A DNA stretch of 64,000 nucleotides, taken from positions 1-64,000 of IMG/VR virus record IMGVR_UViG_3300046167_000884; one strand, written 5' to 3'. Positions within the stretch are counted from its first letter, which is position 1. Each line of letters opens with the position of its first letter. The position numbers and the translations under genes were made by a program. The DNA is from a virus. Positions 14,191 to 27,643 of this stretch are shown here, piece by piece. Below the pieces are notes generated by a model. The model did no database searches and had not been told where the DNA came from. It saw only the letters and a program-made list of their open reading frames with translations.

Positions 14191-16085
14191 TGGCCGTAAG
14201 AAGAACAATAAACTATTTAAATAAGGATTTTAGTGATTATAGAGATCAATTAATTAATTTTTCTCAAACTTATTTTCCTAATACTTATACAGATTTTACT
14301 GAAACATCTCCTGGAATGATGTTTATGGAACAAGCAGCGTATGTTGGTGATGTATTATCTTACTATCTAGATAACCAAATCCAAGAAAATTTCTTACAAT
14401 ACGCTAGACAAACTAGTAATTTATATGATTTATCTTATATGTACGGGTATAAACCTAAGGTAACTGGTTTATCTTCTGTAGATTTAGATTTCTATCAATT
14501 AGTACCATCTATCCCTATTACTGTAGGTGCAGATACACAGTATATCCCAGATTATAATTATGCTTTATATATAGGAGCTAATACAACATCTACAACACAA
14601 ACAGGTGTATCTTTCGTTATTGAAGACCCTATAGATTTCACAGTATCTAATTCTTTAGACCCAACAACAGTTACAGTAGCCCAAATTTCAGGAAATGAAC
14701 CTACTTATTATTTACTTAAAAAAACAAGAAAAGCATTATCTGGAACTATTCAAACTACTACATTTGCCTTTACATCACCTGAAGAATTTCCTACTATAGA
14801 AATTAGTGACGATAGCATTGGGGGTATAATTGATTGTTTTGACTCAGAAGGAAACGAGTGGTATGAAGTTGATTATTTAGGTCAAGAATTAGTTTTTGAC
14901 GGTATAAAAAATACTAATGTAAATGATCCTAATAATTACCAAAATAGTGATAACACACCATATTTACTTCAAACAAAACAAGTTCAAAGAAGATTTAATT
15001 CAAGATTTTTAAGTACTAATACTTTGCAACTCCAGTTTGGTTCTGGGAACCCTTTTGATACCGATGAAGAAGTTATACCTAACCCAATGAATGTTGGTTT
15101 AGGGTTACCTTTTGAGAAAAATAAGCTAACAACAGCCTATTCTCCTACTAATTTTATATTTACAAACACTTATGGTATTGCCCCAAGTAATACTACATTA
15201 ACTTTAAGATATTTAAAAGGTGGTGGAGTTAAATCTAATGTTCGTGCAAATACCATAACAACATTAAATACTAATTTAGTTAAATTTTTAAAACAATCCC
15301 TAAATAATACCACAGCCCAATACGTATTTAACTCAGTTCAAGTTAATAACCCAAAAGCAGCTAATGGGGGTAATAATGGAGATTCTGCTGAAGAAATAAG
15401 ACAAAATACTATTTCAAATCTTTCATCCCAATTAAGAAATGTTACAGCTGATGATTATTTAGTAAGAGCATTAAGTATGCCCTCTAAATATGGTATTATA
15501 TCTAAAGCTATAACTCAAAAACCTAAAGCAAATGACCCTAATACTACATTAGATTTATATGTTTTATCTTCTGATTTAAATAATAATTTAACAAATGCAT
15601 CTTCTGCTTTAAAAAGTAATCTTAGAAATTATATAAACCAATATAGAATGATTGGTGATGCTATTAATATAAAAAATGCTTTTGTCATTAATATTGGGGT
15701 TAATTTTGAAATTATTACTTTACCTAATTATAATAATAGTCAAGTTCTAGCTAGATGTACTACTGAATTACAAAAATTTTTTAATATAGACAATTGGCAA
15801 ATTAATCAACCAATAATTTTAAGAGATATTAGTATTTTATTGGACAATATAGCTGGGGTACAAACAGTAAATAATATAAATATTGTTAATAAAGCTGGAA
15901 CAACATCTGGATATTCACAATATGCATATGATGTATCTGGGGCTTTACAGAATGGTACTATTTTTCCTTCAATCGATCCTATGATTTTTGAAGTAAAATA
16001 TCCAACTAATGATATAATAGGTAGGGTAGTTACCTTAGGACAAGGAGGAGGAAGCACAGCAAACGGTGGAGGCAGAAATTATTAA
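14190..16085 (+). CDS. gp6: Baseplate wedge protein, gp6/J-like
   Basis: The 631-residue product has the N-terminal pattern of the T4 gp6 / baseplate J-like family: INYLNKDFSDYRDQLINFSQ, then TDFTETSPGMMFMEQAAYVG and DVLSYYLDNQIQENFL. Gp6 dimers form the inner ring of wedges round the hub. The middle is beta-rich and the C-terminal part contains SSQLRNVTADDYLVRALSMP, a segment seen in gp6-like proteins. The end is Gly-rich. The order gp25 then gp6 is the standard T4-type arrangement. Confidence 0.85.
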   Translation: MAVRRTINYLNKDFSDYRDQLINFSQTYFPNTYTDFTETSPGMMFMEQAAYVGDVLSYYLDNQIQENFLQYARQTSNLYDLSYMYGYKPKVTGLSSVDLDFYQLVPSIPITVGADTQYIPDYNYALYIGANTTSTTQTGVSFVIEDPIDFTVSNSLDPTTVTVAQISGNEPTYYLLKKTRKALSGTIQTTTFAFTSPEEFPTIEISDDSIGGIIDCFDSEGNEWYEVDYLGQELVFDGIKNTNVNDPNNYQNSDNTPYLLQTKQVQRRFNSRFLSTNTLQLQFGSGNPFDTDEEVIPNPMNVGLGLPFEKNKLTTAYSPTNFIFTNTYGIAPSNTTLTLRYLKGGGVKSNVRANTITTLNTNLVKFLKQSLNNTTAQYVFNSVQVNNPKAANGGNNGDSAEEIRQNTISNLSSQLRNVTADDYLVRALSMPSKYGIISKAITQKPKANDPNTTLDLYVLSSDLNNNLTNASSALKSNLRNYINQYRMIGDAINIKNAFVINIGVNFEIITLPNYNNSQVLARCTTELQKFFNIDNWQINQPIILRDISILLDNIAGVQTVNNINIVNKAGTTSGYSQYAYDVSGALQNGTIFPSIDPMIFEVKYPTNDIIGRVVTLGQGGGSTANGGGRNY

Positions 16086-16096
16086 AAAATAAAAAA

Positions 16097-17248
16097 ATGG
16101 CAGTATATAAACTTTTCCCACTTCAAGATTCAACCCTGTATTCAGGATACCCAGAAATGAATACGGGTATAGATGCAATTTTAGAAATATCTAGTACATA
16201 TCCCTCTACATTTTCTACTCCTATTGTAGCAAGATCTTTAATCCAATTTGATCAATCTCAAATTAATAGTATTATTGATACTTTAAATACTAGTTCTACT
16301 GCAATCTCAGCAAGTTTAAAAACTTTTATAGCAGATGCTAGTGGGGTAGTAATGAAATCAGATATATATGTTTACCCATCTTCGGGATCATGGAATAATG
16401 GTAGTGGAGAATATTTAGATAATCCTTCTACTGTTAATGGAGTTGGTTGGGAATTTAGAGCAAATAGTGGTTCGAATCCCTGGTTATTAGATAGTTTTAC
16501 AGAAAATGTAACCGGATCATATATAGCAGCATCCCCAGGAGGTGGAAATTGGTATACTGCTTCCACAGATACAAATTTAAATTTAGAGTATTCTCAATCC
16601 TTTAACTTAAGAACGACCAAGGATATTAATATGGATGTAACAGATATAGTTAAAACATGGTACTCTAGTTCATATAATATACCTGGTACTTATACTGAAA
16701 TAGAAAATAATGGGTTTATTTTAAAATGGAGTGATGAAGTTGAATTTGATTCTAATTTATCAATCCAACCTAAAATGCAATTTTATTCTGTTGATACAAA
16801 TACTATATATCCTCCCCAATTAGAAATTAAATGGAGAGATTATAAATACGATAAAGGGGGATTATCAACTATTAACACCCCTGATTTATATCTTGCTATA
16901 GATAATAACCAAGGTATATTTTATAGTGAAAGCATCAATCAGTTTAGAATAAATTGTAGACCAGAGTTCCCAACTAGAACTTTTCAAACAGCTTCTATAT
17001 ACACAGATAATTTTGCATTACCCCACTCATCATATTATGCTATAAAAGATTTAGATACAAATGAATTTGTAATTGATTTTGATTCAGAGTTTACTCAAAT
17101 TAGTTGTGATAACATAGGTAGTTACTTTACATTATATATGAATGGTTTAGAACCTGAAAGGTATTATGAAATATTAATCCAAACTACAGTTGATGGTAAT
17201 ACAATAGTAAAGGATGATCAATATTATTTTAAAGTTGTTAATGGATAA
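16097..17248 (+). CDS. Putative baseplate/tail protein with DNRLRE-like beta domain
   Basis: The 383-residue product begins FPLQDSTLYSGYPEMNTGID and continues with RSLIQFDQSQIN, then DVTDIVKTWYSS with NNGFILKW. This D-S-T...N-x-G...R-x-L-I-x-F...V-T-x-x-V-x-x-W series resembles DNRLRE-type beta-sandwich domains that bind carbohydrate or act as structural modules. The C-terminus is a further beta domain. Position after gp6 argues for a baseplate-peripheral part. The family assignment is tentative. Confidence 0.5.
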   Translation: MAVYKLFPLQDSTLYSGYPEMNTGIDAILEISSTYPSTFSTPIVARSLIQFDQSQINSIIDTLNTSSTAISASLKTFIADASGVVMKSDIYVYPSSGSWNNGSGEYLDNPSTVNGVGWEFRANSGSNPWLLDSFTENVTGSYIAASPGGGNWYTASTDTNLNLEYSQSFNLRTTKDINMDVTDIVKTWYSSSYNIPGTYTEIENNGFILKWSDEVEFDSNLSIQPKMQFYSVDTNTIYPPQLEIKWRDYKYDKGGLSTINTPDLYLAIDNNQGIFYSESINQFRINCRPEFPTRTFQTASIYTDNFALPHSSYYAIKDLDTNEFVIDFDSEFTQISCDNIGSYFTLYMNGLEPERYYEILIQTTVDGNTIVKDDQYYFKVVNG

Positions 17249-17250
17249 TT

Positions 17251-17715
17251 ATGACTCAAACAAGAAACGTTGATTTAAGAAAAGAGGTTTTTAGTAAACC
17301 TCAATATGAAAAAGTAATTGACACCAGTTTTTCCCAATTAGGGATTACTAGTATTAGTGCTAGTGCTGAAGACCAAATAAGTCTTGAAGAATTCTTTGGA
17401 TATTACAATTCTCTTTTTTATGATATACCACCCACTGGTGAAACTAATTCACATGAATTTTTAGTGAAAAGTAGTGGCGAATATATTAATTTTGACCAAA
17501 TAGCAGAAGAAATCATAGCATTACAACAAGAAATAGCGGGATTAAGAGAAGAATTATTAGCAGAACAAATTAAAGTAATAGAATTAGAATCGGGAATAAC
17601 AGTAAATACGGGGTCATTAAATCTAGGTACAGATACTAGTATTCCAAACTCAGCTGGAGGAAATGCTAATCTATCAACTTCCAATAATAACCCAATAAAT
17701 AATTCATTATATTAG
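17251..17715 (+). CDS. Small baseplate-block protein with coiled coil, 154 aa
   Basis: Residues 85-115 form a clear coiled coil (DQIAEEIIALQQEIAGLREE, then LLAEQIKVIELE). The N-terminal part (VDLRKEVFSKPQYEKVIDTS) is compact and the last 40 residues are Ser/Asn-rich and probably flexible. It lies two bases before the giant tail gene. It may link the wedge to peripheral parts, but no family is recognised. Confidence 0.5.
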   Translation: MTQTRNVDLRKEVFSKPQYEKVIDTSFSQLGITSISASAEDQISLEEFFGYYNSLFYDIPPTGETNSHEFLVKSSGEYINFDQIAEEIIALQQEIAGLREELLAEQIKVIELESGITVNTGSLNLGTDTSIPNSAGGNANLSTSNNNPINNSLY

Positions 17716-17717
17716 AA

Positions 17718-20700
17718 ATGGAAGATAAAATAATAATAAACCAAGTAAACCCAGAAACATTTGAGTTTCAAGATTACTCTACATCAGATGAATTATTAAT
17801 TGTTTCTAATGATTTAGATACAGCATTTTCTGGTTCAATAGATTATATTGAAACATATATATATGATGAAGACCAAAATAAAATTTCATTTCAAGTTCCT
17901 TTTACTAATTATTCTATTACTGAAGGGCATGTAGTATTAACCCCTTCTAATGATTTAGAAAGACTGGGATTTGACCAAGGGTCTTATTATATAACTTATA
18001 ACTTTTATAGACCACAATTAGCATCCACTCTTAATACACAATATTACATTAATGAAATCAGCTCAGATAGAACTGAAATTAGATTGGATAGTACTCAAAT
18101 TAATGATGCTTTATTAATTAGTTCTAGTTTAGAATTTATAGAATATAGAGAAACCACAGATTATTTTGTAGATTTTTTACTTAATTTTGGAAATAATCAA
18201 TTAGTTATTGCCAATAATATAGAACTAGATTTAAGTGATGAATTAAATCCTACAATATTAATTAAATTATATGAACCTTTACCTGCAACTTTTGACCTAA
18301 AAAGCCAATGTTCAGTTGTAGAACAAATATCAACCCCACAATCATATAATATAGAATTCCCTCCACTAGAATTTACTCCAGATGATTTTAATTATATATC
18401 GGGTCCAAATTATAGTTTAAATATTAAGGGTCAATCAGGAACTCCTGGAATGGGTTTTTCATATAATACACTAGTAAGTTCAAATATAACATCTTCATTT
18501 AACCAAATAAATAATTTACTTAATCGTAAAGAAATAGATATAAGTGTTAATTATGAAAACTATAGTGATTTTATTTATTTTTCATCTGCTTATACTAGAT
18601 TACAAAATTTTTATTACAAAGTAGGATTAATTCAATCTGCTAGTGCTCAACTAGGACAAATAACTTCATCTACAACTGGATCAATTATTTACAGTTCTAG
18701 TCAAGCAAGTTTAAGTCAAACTATACAAGATACTATACAAAATTTTGATGGTTATGAATATTTTTTATACTATAATAGTGGATCAGAAAATTCATATCCA
18801 AAATCAAATACTGAACCACCATTTATTTTATACCCAACAGGGAGTACAGAAGTATTAACCTGGTTAGGTTCAACAGATACTACAGATCCTTATTATGGAG
18901 GACAAGCTGTAGCTTCTTCAGATTTTGATGAAAATAATCAAAACTCCTTATACTACGCAATACCCGAATATTTAAGAAGTGATACACAAAATGCCAAATA
19001 CGAGTTATTCGTTGATATGGTTGGTCAACATTATGATAATCTATGGATGTATACCAAGAATATTACCACTAAATTTGACGCGGATAACCGTTTAGATTAT
19101 GGTATTTCTAAGGATATGGTTGCGGATGCTGTAAGAGATTTTGGGGTAAAATTATATTCTAATAACTTTAATACCAATGATTTATATACGGCCTTTTTAG
19201 GATTAACCCCTTCAGGTAGTTCATTTCCTTTCCCATACATGACAGGATCAATTGGTAGTGTTGTTAATACACCTTCTGGGTATGAGTATGTAGATTCAAC
19301 AATATCTGCATCAAATGATATAATCCCATTAGACGATGTTAATAAGCGATTATATAAACGTATTTACCATAATATTCCATATTTACTTAAAACTAAAGGT
19401 ACAGTAGCTGGTCTAAGAGCATTAATTACTTCTTATGGAATTCCAGATACCATTTTAAGAATAAACGAATTTGGGGGTAAAGATAGAAACAATTCTCAGG
19501 ATTGGGATTTAAAACAAGACATTTATAATGTAGGATTAAATACAACTAGTTCAGCTTTTACATCTTCATTTGTACTAGATAGTAAATGGGGATGCATCCC
19601 AAAACTCACCTGGATCTATTCAATTTAGGTTTAAAACTAATGGAATCCCATCGGCTTCAAACTCACCAACAACCCAATCAATTTTTGAAACTGACTCAAC
19701 TAGTACAGTTGCTATGGGTATTGAATATAACCAATCTTTATTAACAAAAGGTACATATTCTGGTTCTGTTGAAAGTAAATTTAAAAATTATGGTACATTA
19801 AAATTTTGGCCTAACATTGATACTAACCCAACAAATTACGCTTCTTTATATTTACCCTTTTGGGATGGAGATTGGTGGTCAATTCAAGTAGACAGAAATT
19901 ATAATACTAGTGAATTTACATTAAGAGCTGCTAATAAAATAGGAGAAAATTTAGGTTTTACAGGTAGTGATACTATTAGTGCAGATATCCAACAATGGGA
20001 AAATTCAAGTGAAATATATTGGTTACCACAAAATTATACACAATTTGCTGGAATATATTATTTCCCATTCTCAGGTTCATTCCAAGAAGTAAGATATTAT
20101 ACTGAAGTAATAAGTGAAAGTGTATTTCATGATTACACAATGAATCCATATTCTTTTGAAGGAAATGGAATTAATAGTGCACCAAATCAACTTGCATTTA
20201 GATTGCCTTTAGGAACATTATTAAATACTGGGTCTTATAATGATTCCATTCATCCTAAAATAACTGGTTCTTGGGTTACAACATCCTCATTTAATGGTCA
20301 AAGCACAGCTTCATTTTCATCTACCCCTACATGGTTAAACAATATTGAAGATATACATCTAGACCAGACTCCTTCCGGAATGAGAAATAGGGTAACAGAT
20401 AAAATTCAAACGGAGGCATTAATTCTTCCTGATGGTGACACTTTATCTGGATATAAATCTATACAACAAACTTCATATGTAAGTGAAAGTTTTACCCCTA
20501 ATGTTAATTATTTAGAAGTAGCTTTTTCACCCCAAGATCAAATTAATGATGATATTATTGGTCAAATGGGTTATTTTAATATTGGGGATTATATAGGAGA
20601 CCCAAGACTTATATCTTCATCAGATAAAAGCTACCCAGATTTAGATTTATTAAGAGATGCATATTTTGAAAAATATATAACTAATTATAATGTAACTGAT

Positions 20701-23700
20701 TTTGTTAGGTTAATAAAATTCTTTGATAATTCATTATTTAAAATGATAGAAGATTTTACACCTGCAAGAACAAGTTTATCTTCTGGTGTTGTTATTAAAC
20801 AACATTTATTAGAAAGAAATAGACAAAGACCAGCTCAAGTAACCTCTTCTTTCCATAACTATTCAGGTTCAGTTAAAAACTTACCTAAAAATTATAGTTT
20901 AGGACCAGGAGATTACCCACAATATTCAGATTCGGGGTCTGCTATATATAAGTTTGGTGGGGGTACTGCAGGTTCATTTGAACCCTTTAACAGTTTAAAA
21001 ACTACCGTTTCTGGATCTTTAGGACTAGGAACAGATAATAGATATTTTGTAACACAAAGTTGGGAAGAATCATGGATGACATTTTCAGGTTCAGCTCCCA
21101 TAGATAGATCTGATCAAAGAGAATTCTATAATGGAGAATTTAGTGGCTCAGTTATCCCTGTAGGTCTAAATGACATATGTAGTGCTTACTTTAAACTCAG
21201 TAATATAGAATATAGATATGTACCTGTATTTTTTAGTGGTGATGGTTATAGTAATACTACACCAATTTCTGAACAAGGTTTCTTAAGTCCAACTAACCAA
21301 CCCCCTCCGGGATTTGTTTGGTTTTGGCATAATGGAGAAAGTATACTTTATATAAAAATGTCTTTACTGACACATAATGGTATTAATATTGCGACTTTTA
21401 TCCAAAATGTAGAATGGGTAGTCTTTACATTTAATAGTGCTGTTGATTATCTGGGTAATATATTAGAGGGTATTCAAACCTTTTATTTAGAATCAGTTGG
21501 GATCCAACCTGCCAGTCAAGCTAGTAATCAAGATAGTGTGGGTGCAGCTTTAGGTTATACTATTCCAGAAGAATCTTCAACTGCTATAAGTTCTGATGAT
21601 GGTGCTTTTTATGACTTTAATTTTTCAGCAAGTGGGGACTTTCAATGGTATGCAACTCAAAATGTATCAGCAGATCCATCTCCTTTATTAGATACAGGTA
21701 TATCTGAATCTGTCCCACAAGGATATTTTCCTTTAACTTATCATACTGAATCTTTCTTTAGAGGATGGGCTAGTTCAAACTTTTATACTAATGGTACTTA
21801 TAATTCTTATGAAGGAATATTAAGTGATTTTTTAGATAATTTCAACACAGGCTCACATGAAATAGATAATACAGATTCAACAGTACAATCTGGAATAGAC
21901 CCTGCAAGTAATATTCCATGGTTTATGAATGCCTCAAACCCACAAGGATCTGGAAAAAGTTGGTTACATATACCATCTGAATCTTTCTTAGATTATGGTA
22001 ATATCCCCGATTCATCTGTAGGACCAACATCAACCAATAATTATTTTAATATAGCTTGGACAAGTGCTAGTTCGGAAGAACCACGTGCTGTACAAGGAAC
22101 TAATTATTACTACAATGCCAGTAATAATGCTATTTATATATCTGGTTCTGAGTTTCAAGATGAAATGAAATTTCTAACCCCATTGTATACTAGTAGTTTA
22201 ACATATAAACTTAGTGGGACTAGTCAACTTTATAATAATGCAACTTCATATACACCAATTGGTCAAACTAGTTTAGTTATTCCTATTGACCCTGCAAGAG
22301 GTCAAGAATTATGGGTATATAGAGGAGAATCATCCAATACAAGTGCAGATACAAATGCTTGGAGATATAATAGGTATATTCACAGACCATTTAAAATATA
22401 TTATCTAACAGAAACAGGATCAGGACAGCCGGGTATACCATATGATTTATATGATCCTATGATTAATGATTTTGGTGCTGGTCCTTTAAGTCTTATTCCT
22501 CCACATTATAATAATTCATCACAAGATTTTGCTACCATGTTAGGTACACAAGGTGATTCTCTTATTAACTCTACATACCAAAGAGTATTAAACCCCACAG
22601 CAGCACTCCCATCAGTAAGTGCAGTTTCAGGCAGTTTTCAAGTATATAGTGAAGATAGACAAGTAAGACCTTTTATATTTACAACATATAGACAAATGGC
22701 CCCAACATTCCCAGGATCTTCTCCTGCTAGGGGTTCAGGTTCTGCAGTATCTATTTCACAATCTGATGGTACACCTTTTGCTACATTAAGAATGTATCAA
22801 AATCAAACACCATCTGACCCACCACTTCCTGAAGGAAATGCTTTTAGATTGAGATGTCTTCAACTTTCTGGATGTGTTGCATATTATAAAAATCAATCCA
22901 ACATCCTACAGACTCTAGGTATGAACTATTTTGATCAAATACCTGTATGTGGGAATTCTAATTCAAATACAACTAACCTTTTACTTCCCACATCTGTTGG
23001 TAATATTCAAGTTTCTACAGACCTTCTAGGTTTATCAGATCCGTGTCCTGTATCTATAGGTGGTGGAGGAGGAGGAAGTCCATTGGGTGGGGGACTTTCT
23101 AATATTAACCAATCACCATTTTTCTATAAACTCCCAAGACCCTCAGGAGTGAGTATAGGTAATCAAGCTGGTTTTAATTGGAATATACCTTATGGGGAAA
23201 ATTATAATGGTGAAAATACTTCATCTTTAAGTTTACAAACAGGAACTCAACCTGGAGGAAATGATGAAAATTTTGAAATAGTATTCCCTGCTGGGGGGTA
23301 TATTTTCACTATGAGTGATTTTGACACTTCTACATTTTCTAGTGGTGTAACAGAATTTGGTTTATATACAACTTATGGTGACTATGTTAGTTATGATTTT
23401 GAAAACCAAAATGGGTCAGGAGCTAACCCAGTTACTATAGATTACATAGACAATCAATATGAACAAACTTCAATAGATGTTTATGAATATGCTGTGCAAG
23501 ATGCTGATGGTGATTTTGGTGTATCTTTTAATGGGAATGGTACAAGTAATACAGATGTAAGAAGTTACCAAAATACTACTACCACAAGTAACAGAACCAA
23601 ATACCAAAGAATTAATATAGAGGCTGATGGGGATTATGCTGCTAGAGTTACTAGATCAGTCCCTTCTGGAGGGATAGTTAAAGTGTATCTTGAACCTAAC

Positions 23701-26700
23701 CAATCAACAACGGGTGAAACTCCAAGTATTCAAGCCCAAGAATTAATAGAGGTTCCAACTACTAACCCTATAACTAATTTAGATATTCATGGTTCACTTA
23801 CAAACCTTCAAGAAGGGCAACAATTATTAATAACAGTTGAAAATACTTTAAATATTAGCCTATTCAGCTCTGGACTGAATTATATAAACATCCAAAGTTT
23901 ATATAACAAATCAATTACTAACCCTAATGGGGTAGTCGCCGTTATGGGCTCTCCAGAGGCACAAACTCCATTTAATGATCCGTATGTAGTTACTGGGTCT
24001 ATTTCTAACAGATATCAAAGTGGTGTTGAAGTCCCAGGACAATTTGCAACAAAAGTAGTAGATGCCTACATTTTATACTCTTCATCTTTATCATCAAGTT
24101 TAGATGGGGCGTATGTATTTGATGTTACACCTACTTTTGGTGTATTATCTGTAACAGCTTCCGTAGTTGTTAGTTCATTTACAGATGCAGGTGCTGCTTT
24201 ATATGGTAATGCTATTTATGGAGATGATGAATATGGAGGAGGAGCTTCAGGTGGTGGTACTACTTGGACAACAGCCTCTATAATCTTATATACAGGCTCA
24301 GCTAATAATTTCCCTAATGAGATGCCATCATTAGGTGGAAATATTTTTGCTCAAACTAGTTCATATAGTTTAACCCACCATACAGGTGAGAGAATAACAC
24401 TCCACGCTGAACTTAACCCAGGTGATTTAGCATATAATGCTGTAATGAAAATGGCATTAAGAGTAGGAAGTGGATCAGATGATCCCTCAGTTGTAGAAAA
24501 TGGGTTAGTTGTAACTCAATATAGTATGAGTTTTTCTTCATCCACAGCTGTTGAAGGAGACCCATCTATCCCTACAATATTTTCAGATGATCAAAACTTT
24601 GAAACAGCTTATGATTGTCAACCTTTATTAAATAATTTTAGTAATGGTAGGAAAAATGGTAGATTACAAGATGTAGATTATAATTTTGGTACTGTTATAC
24701 CAACTAATTGGCAACAAATTATTGATTATTCTGCTTCTAGAGCATCAGTACCTGAATCTAATTATACTAAAACCAATATAATCAATGGTAAATATGACGG
24801 TACTAAAATTGCTTCCCAAAAATATAATATATGGAGTCCTGGAGATACCGGGGGTTATGGTAAATTACCTTCAATAGATATTAATAGGGTTAATATCGCT
24901 TATTTTAATAAGGTATATGATCCATATCCTTTATTAAATAATAAAACTATATATAATATTCAATATTTAATTGGTCAAGATGGTATAGCAACCCAACCTA
25001 AATTATCGGATATTACATTATATAATGTCCAAGGAACATTTGAACCTACACCAATATTTAGAGACGGTGGTGTAGTATATGATAATTCCTCAGTAGTTTC
25101 TTTAGTTGGAAATGTCCCAGAATCTTTATTTCCACTCCAAGGAGAAAATGTGTTCGATAAAATTATTTCAAGAGCCAACCCCAATATTATATAGTCAAGT
25201 ATCAGGTATTTTCCCATTAAACAAATATTTAAGAACAGGAGCAGGAACTGAAGGTGACCCATATGTGGGAATACCACAAGGAATTGAATTAATTGGTAAT
25301 GAACCTATTGATCCTGATATTGTCCCAACTTTTAATAATTATACTACTGAAGCTTTTGGGGAGATTGGAAACCTTGCTACTACTAGAAATATTAGTACTG
25401 AAACTTTAACCTTACCCGATGTTGCTATTGAAGTTGATGGAAACCGCAGGACCACAAAATAATATTACCTCCTCAAATGAGTTAAATACAGGAACAGGTC
25501 TTCCAGTTTATGAAACTGATGGTAATGAATCCTGAAGTAGGGTTTCTTACAGTACCAATTACTGATGGGGCTGGACATCTTTTGCTGTTGATAATACAGC
25601 AGGTCTAGGAAATTCTACTTCCCAAGGATATCAAACAGAATGGAGTTTCTTTGTAGATTCTGAACCCACTATTGATAGATTAAGAACTAGAAACTATGAA
25701 GGTGGTTGGAAAGGACATAGCCCTATCGATGACCCTAATGTAGGTTCAGTAAATATACATTTACAAAAGAGAAATTATAATGCTGGTAGCGCTGAAACAG
25801 GTTGGGGGAATGCCCAAATAACAAGTGTTAAGAGCAGAAATAATTGAATTTTTTAATTCTACTAATGCCTCAGGTACTAATAATGTAGTTTTAAATTATA
25901 GTAACATTGGAGGTTCTTATGTATCTGCAAACCAAACCACGGGTCAAGTCCAAGTTAGATTTAACACTGACACTATAAAACAAGCATATTTAAATGCAGG
26001 GTATTCTGGTACCCCACAATTACAAAGACTTAAAATATCTGGTAGATTAAATGGGGCCTTTAAAACAAGGCCAACAGTTTAGACTAAGATATAATGCTAG
26101 TATGATTACAAATACAAATGGTAATGGACCTCGATATTTTCCTCAAACAGCACAACCATCCTTTCTTGGAGGTACTTTTTCATATACTGGGGAAAGTTCA
26201 AATCCTGTAACATCAGCAACCGCTTCATTTTGGGAATTTTCTGGTAGTGGTGCTGGAAAATCTACTAGAGTTTTAGTATGTGTTTCTCCACAATTAAATA
26301 AAGCATATGGAAGAGGATTTGTTCAAAAGGATTTAATATACACATCAAGCTTTAACAAAGATTTTCCTGGTGGTCGTGAACCTTACTACTCAGAATTCCC
26401 ACCTATTCAAAACGCCTGGGAGCTTCAAAAGTATGATGAAATTAGATTTGATAATAATGAAGAGTACACTTACACAATTATTGGTATTACCCCTCCATCT
26501 TTAAATAATGATCCTAATTTAAAGTATGATAGTTTCCCTGCATTAATTATAGAGTTAGCTGGTGACCCTATAGAGTCATTAGAAAATGAAAAAACTAGTA
26601 CAGATGGAGGTAAAGGATTTGGATTAAGTTATGTAACAGGATCAGATACCTCACCAACACCTGGTGGTGTAACCCCAACTTATGTACCAGTAGAGTTTGG

Positions 26701-26914
26701 TGAACAGAAGTTTAGACCTTTAGATAATTTTGTTATACGTAGGTATGTAGAGGACGCAGGGTCAATGATTATAAATCAATCATTCCCTTATAATGCAGTT
26801 CCTGAAAAAGTAAATGCTTCTGGTTTTATGTCACCACCATTTACTACTACATTACTAGAAACAAATCCAGATACATTAATTAAAAACTTAATAGATAACA
26901 AACTAGTTGAATAA
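17718..26914 (+). CDS. Giant baseplate/tail structural protein, about 3,060 aa, several frameshifts
   Basis: Six consecutive frames read as one protein. Breaks lie at about 19590 (GGGG run), 25190, 25445, 25835 and 26060; at each one the sense continues in another frame (for example GRLNGAF to KQGQQFRLRY). Two in-frame TGA codons lie at 25533 and 25563. Residues about 420-600 hold NKRLYKRIYHNIPYLLKTKG followed by LRALITSYGIPDTILRINEF, which resembles phage tail protein I and large wedge proteins of marine T4-like phages. The rest is a long series of beta-rich, Ser/Thr/Asn-rich segments, some LamG-like. The likely role is a gp7/gp10-like peripheral wedge that carries fibres. The end at 26914 (DNKLVE) is intact. 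Confidence 0.6.
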
Positions 26915-26928
26915 AATAATAGTTTAAT

Positions 26929-26940
26929 ATATTTATAACA
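26929..26940 (+). promoter_or_regulatory. Late promoter-like element
   Basis: ATATTTATAACA lies 26 bases before the ATG at 26967; a second AT-rich copy (TTTATATAATAACAAA) lies between them. It opens the block of three smaller virion proteins. Confidence 0.45.
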
Positions 26941-26966
26941 TATAACAACATTTATATAATAACAAA

Positions 26967-27632
26967 ATGGGATATTTAAATAATGCAATAATTACAGTTG
27001 ATGCTATTCTAACCAGAAAGGGTAGAGAAGCATTAGCATCAAATGATGGTTCATTTCAAATCACTCAATTTGCTTTAGCAGATGATGAAATAGATTATAC
27101 TCTTTATAATCCATCCCATCCCTCTGGTTCTGCATATTATGGTGAAGCAATTGTAAATCAACCATTACTAGAAGCTTTTCCTTTGGAAAGCCAAATAATG
27201 AAATATAAACTAGCTACTTTACCTAGAGGTACAGCAAAAATGCCAATTTTAAATCTTGGATATGCTGCTATTACTTTACAACAAGGAGCACAGTTAGCAA
27301 TTACACCACAAACCTTAAATTATTTAGGTAATGATCAAACTTTTGAAACTAGTGGGTATACAGCTACAATCGCTGATGTAAGAACTTTAGCTTCATTTGA
27401 AGGGTTAGGAATTCAATCTGCTGCTACTACAAATGCAAACGCAACAGCAACTCAGACAATTGGAACTAATGTATCATCAACTGTAACCGGAACACAAATA
27501 AATTTAAGAGCAACAACTATTAATACTTTATTTGGAAATCAAAGTACTTTAGTAACAACTTTAACAGTAATAGGTTTAGATAGTGGAGCAAGAATAACAA
27601 TCCCAGTAACCATAACTAAAACCGCAGTATAA
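26967..27632 (+). CDS. Virion structural protein, 221 aa
   Basis: The product begins MGYLNNAIITVDAILTRKGR followed by EALASNDGSFQITQFALADD, a start that I recognise from T4-like phages of aquatic Bacteroidota and relatives, where it is annotated as a structural protein. It then becomes beta- and Thr-rich, with a repeat-like TTNANATATQTIGTNVSSTV part. It lies between the giant baseplate gene and two paralogous virion proteins. It is probably a tail- or baseplate-associated protein; the exact place is unknown. Confidence 0.5.
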   Translation: MGYLNNAIITVDAILTRKGREALASNDGSFQITQFALADDEIDYTLYNPSHPSGSAYYGEAIVNQPLLEAFPLESQIMKYKLATLPRGTAKMPILNLGYAAITLQQGAQLAITPQTLNYLGNDQTFETSGYTATIADVRTLASFEGLGIQSAATTNANATATQTIGTNVSSTVTGTQINLRATTINTLFGNQSTLVTTLTVIGLDSGARITIPVTITKTAV

Positions 27633-27643
27633 AAAATTAAAAA

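Noticed and set aside
25533-25565. Genome-wide recoding of TGA to Trp
   Set aside because: TGG is used for Trp throughout and TGA ends several intact genes in ATGA overlaps; only two in-frame TGA codons were found, in an error-prone stretch.
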